This document shows positions 62,313 through 64,000 of a DNA stretch of 64,000 nucleotides, piece after piece. This DNA comes from Streptomyces cyaneofuscatus (lineage in GTDB: Bacteria > Actinomycetota > Actinomycetes > Streptomycetales > Streptomycetaceae). The stretch covers positions 1 to 64,000 of the forward strand of contig NZ_JOEM01000005.1 of NCBI RefSeq assembly GCF_000718135.1. The letters run 5' to 3'. Below the pieces are notes generated by a model. It was not told where the DNA came from, searched no databases, and worked only from the letters and a program-made list of their open reading frames with translations. Within the stretch, counting starts at the first letter, position 1. Each line of letters begins with the position of its first letter. A program made the position numbers and the translations under genes.

Positions 62313-63439
62313 GCGTCGTGCTCCTTCTTGAGTTCGCGTACCGCATCGAGGAACGCGTCGTTCTCTGCCGGGGTTCCCGCGGTGACCCGCAGCCATCCCG
62401 GTACGCCGTTGTCCCGGACCAGGACGCCCCGGTCGAGGATCTGCTGCCAGACGGCGTGGCTGTCGTCGAAGCGGCCGAACTGGACGAAGTTGGCGTCCGA
62501 CTCGGTGACCTCGTAGCCGGTGGCGCGCAGCTCGGCCACCAGCCGGTCGCGCTCGCTCTTGAGCTGCGCGACGTACCCCAGCAGCGTATCGGTGTGCTCC
62601 AGGGCGGCGAGCGCGGTGGCCTGGGTGACGGAGGAGAGGTGGTACGGCAGCCGCACCAGCTGGACCGCGTCGACCACGGCCGGGTCGGAGGCGAGGTAGC
62701 CCAGGCGCAGCCCGGCGGCGCCGAACGCCTTGGACATGGTCCGGGAGACGATCAGGTTGCGGCGGCCCTCGATCAGCGGGAGCAGCGAGGGGTGGTGGCT
62801 GAACTCGCCGTACGCCTCGTCGACGACGACGATCGAGGGCCCGGCGGCCTGGGCGGCGTCGTAGAGGGCGAGGACGGTGTCGGCGTCGACGGCGGTGCCG
62901 GTGGGGTTGTTGGGCGAGGTGATGAAGACGACCTCGGGGCGGTGCTCGGCGATGGCGGCGCGGGCGGCCTCGACGTCGATGGTGAAGTCGTCGTTGCGCG
63001 GTCCGGAGATCCAGCCGGTGCCGGTGCCCCGGGAGATCAGGGCGTGCATCGAGTACGACGGTTCGAAGCCGATCGCGGTGCGGCCGGGCCCGCCGAAGGT
63101 CTGGAGGAGCTGCTGGAGGACCTCGTTGGAGCCGTTGGCGGCCCAGACGTTGGCCGCCGTGACCGGGTGGCCCGCTGTGCGGCTCAGGTAGCGGGCCAGC
63201 TCGGTGCGGAGCTCGACGGCGTCCCGGTCGGGGTAGCGGTTGAGGCCGCGGGCGGCCTCGCGGACCCGCTCGGCGATGCGGTCGACCAGGGCCTCGGGGA
63301 GCGGGTAGGGGTTCTCGTTGGTGTTGAGGCGTACGGGGACGTCGAGCTGGGGCGCGCCGTACGGGGACTGGCCGCGCAGCTCGTCGCGGATGGGGAGCTC
63401 GTCCCAGGGGTTGAGGGGGGCGGTGCTGTCGTACGTCAC
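62309..63439 (-). CDS. hisC: histidinol-phosphate aminotransferase
   Basis: PLP-dependent class I/II aminotransferase of 376 residues. The Schiff-base lysine is Lys237 in [17 protein letters not shown]; the PLP contacts [15 protein letters not shown] and VDEAYGEF are intact. The start is a GTG overlapping the hisD stop by 4 bp. Part of the continuous hisD-hisC-hisB-orf-hisH-priA-ridA-hisF operon. Confidence 0.97.
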   Translation of the reverse strand: MTYDSTAPLNPWDELPIRDELRGQSPYGAPQLDVPVRLNTNENPYPLPEALVDRIAERVREAARGLNRYPDRDAVELRTELARYLSRTAGHPVTAANVWAANGSNEVLQQLLQTFGGPGRTAIGFEPSYSMHALISRGTGTGWISGPRNDDFTIDVEAARAAIAEHRPEVVFITSPNNPTGTAVDADTVLALYDAAQAAGPSIVVVDEAYGEFSHHPSLLPLIEGRRNLIVSRTMSKAFGAAGLRLGYLASDPAVVDAVQLVRLPYHLSSVTQATALAALEHTDTLLGYVAQLKSERDRLVAELRATGYEVTESDANFVQFGRFDDSHAVWQQILDRGVLVRDNGVPGWLRVTAGTPAENDAFLDAVRELKKEHDA

Positions 63440-64000
63440 TGCTGCGGAACCTTCCAGCCGAACCTTGCCTTGAGCGCTGCGCCGTGGGCGGGGAGGTCCT
63501 CCGCCTCGGCGAGGGTCACCACATGGTGGGTGACCTCGGCGAGCGCGTCGCGGGTGTAGTCGACGATGTGGATGCCGCGCAGGAAGGACTGCACGGAGAG
63601 GCCCGAGGAGTGGCAGGCGCAGCCGCCGGTGGGCAGGACGTGGTTGGAGCCGGCGCAGTAGTCGCCGAGCGAGACGGGGGCCCAGGGGCCGACGAAGATC
63701 GCTCCGGCGTTGCGGACCCGGTCGGCGACGGCGGCGGCGTCGGCGGTCTGGATCTCCAGGTGCTCGGCACCGTACGCGTCGACGACCTTGAGGCCGTCCT
63801 CGATCGACGAGACGAGCACGATCGCGGACTGGCGGCCGGCCAGCGCGGGCTCGATGCGGTCCTTGATGTGCTTGGAGGCGGCAACCTGCGGGGCCAGCTC
63901 CGCCTCGGTGGCGGCGGCCAGCTCCGCGGAGTCGGTGACCAGGACGGCGGCGGCCATCGGGTCGTGCTCGGCCTGGCTGATCAGGTCGGCGGCCACGTGC
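63436..64000 (-). CDS. hisD: histidinol dehydrogenase, C-terminal part (runs off the window)
   Basis: The last 188 residues of a Zn- and NAD-dependent histidinol dehydrogenase; the rest lies beyond 64000. The window portion contains [19 protein letters not shown], the substrate/zinc segment [24 protein letters not shown] and the final zinc-ligand region [12 protein letters not shown]. It is open at the window edge, so its start is not visible. It overlaps hisC by 4 bp. Confidence 0.96.
   Translation of the reverse strand, partial: HVAADLISQAEHDPMAAAVLVTDSAELAAATEAELAPQVAASKHIKDRIEPALAGRQSAIVLVSSIEDGLKVVDAYGAEHLEIQTADAAAVADRVRNAGAIFVGPWAPVSLGDYCAGSNHVLPTGGCACHSSGLSVQSFLRGIHIVDYTRDALAEVTHHVVTLAEAEDLPAHGAALKARFGWKVPQQ

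Overview
The window is GC-rich actinobacterial chromosome (roughly 73% GC, strong third-position GC, many GTG starts) and comes from a Streptomyces close to S. griseus. The secreted trypsin at 7115-7894 matches my memory of S. griseus SprT almost residue for residue, including its 259-residue precursor length. The gltBD, lgt, trp and his neighbourhood also has the order I recall from other Streptomyces cores. I see no tRNA, rRNA, insertion sequence, CRISPR array, origin or phage.

Layout. 1-13000: mixed housekeeping and accessory genes: a 15-bp tandem repeat, aminopeptidase N, an aquaporin-family channel, chorismate mutase, an AraC-type regulator divergent from a GH35 beta-galactosidase across an 18-bp repeat array, SprT trypsin, a decayed block (frameshifted epimerase, deleted SDR, MarR gene lacking its start), a HExxH/zinc-ribbon protein, an ankyrin protein and a VOC-GNAT fusion. 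13100-24860: a KstR2-type catabolic regulon that looks like the mycobacterial system for the last two steroid rings (HIP pathway): SDR, echA20, ipdA, ipdB, ipdC, then fadA6, kstR2, an ipdF-like SDR and a pair of acyl-CoA dehydrogenases. Each divergent promoter carries one related palindrome. An unrelated DEAD-box helicase and cold-shock gene split the regulon. 24880-27840: FMN-binding split-barrel protein, HutD, TerF-like vWA protein and a rhomboid protease with an N-terminal zinc ribbon. 28011-34023: glutamate synthase gltD and gltB with an unusual upstream region.

35513-43344: a seven-gene operon with every junction overlapping: four consecutive ADP-ribosylglycohydrolase-family proteins, a ribokinase-like PfkB kinase, a family III CoA-transferase and a CitE-like lyase. 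It reads like a salvage route that cleaves an N-riboside or ADP-ribosyl compound and phosphorylates the released sugar. The substrate is unknown, and this is the best candidate in the window for an undescribed system.

43394-64000: lgt, a DsbA-like membrane thiol protein, trpA, trpB, trpM, trpC, small membrane proteins, trpE, hisI, then a PucR-type regulator, a large LAL (LuxR) regulator containing the only in-frame TTA codon I found, a secreted polyester hydrolase/lipase, and hisF, ridA, priA, hisH, a small membrane protein, hisB, hisC and hisD (cut by the window end). PriA serves both the histidine and tryptophan pathways, which fits the absence of trpF.
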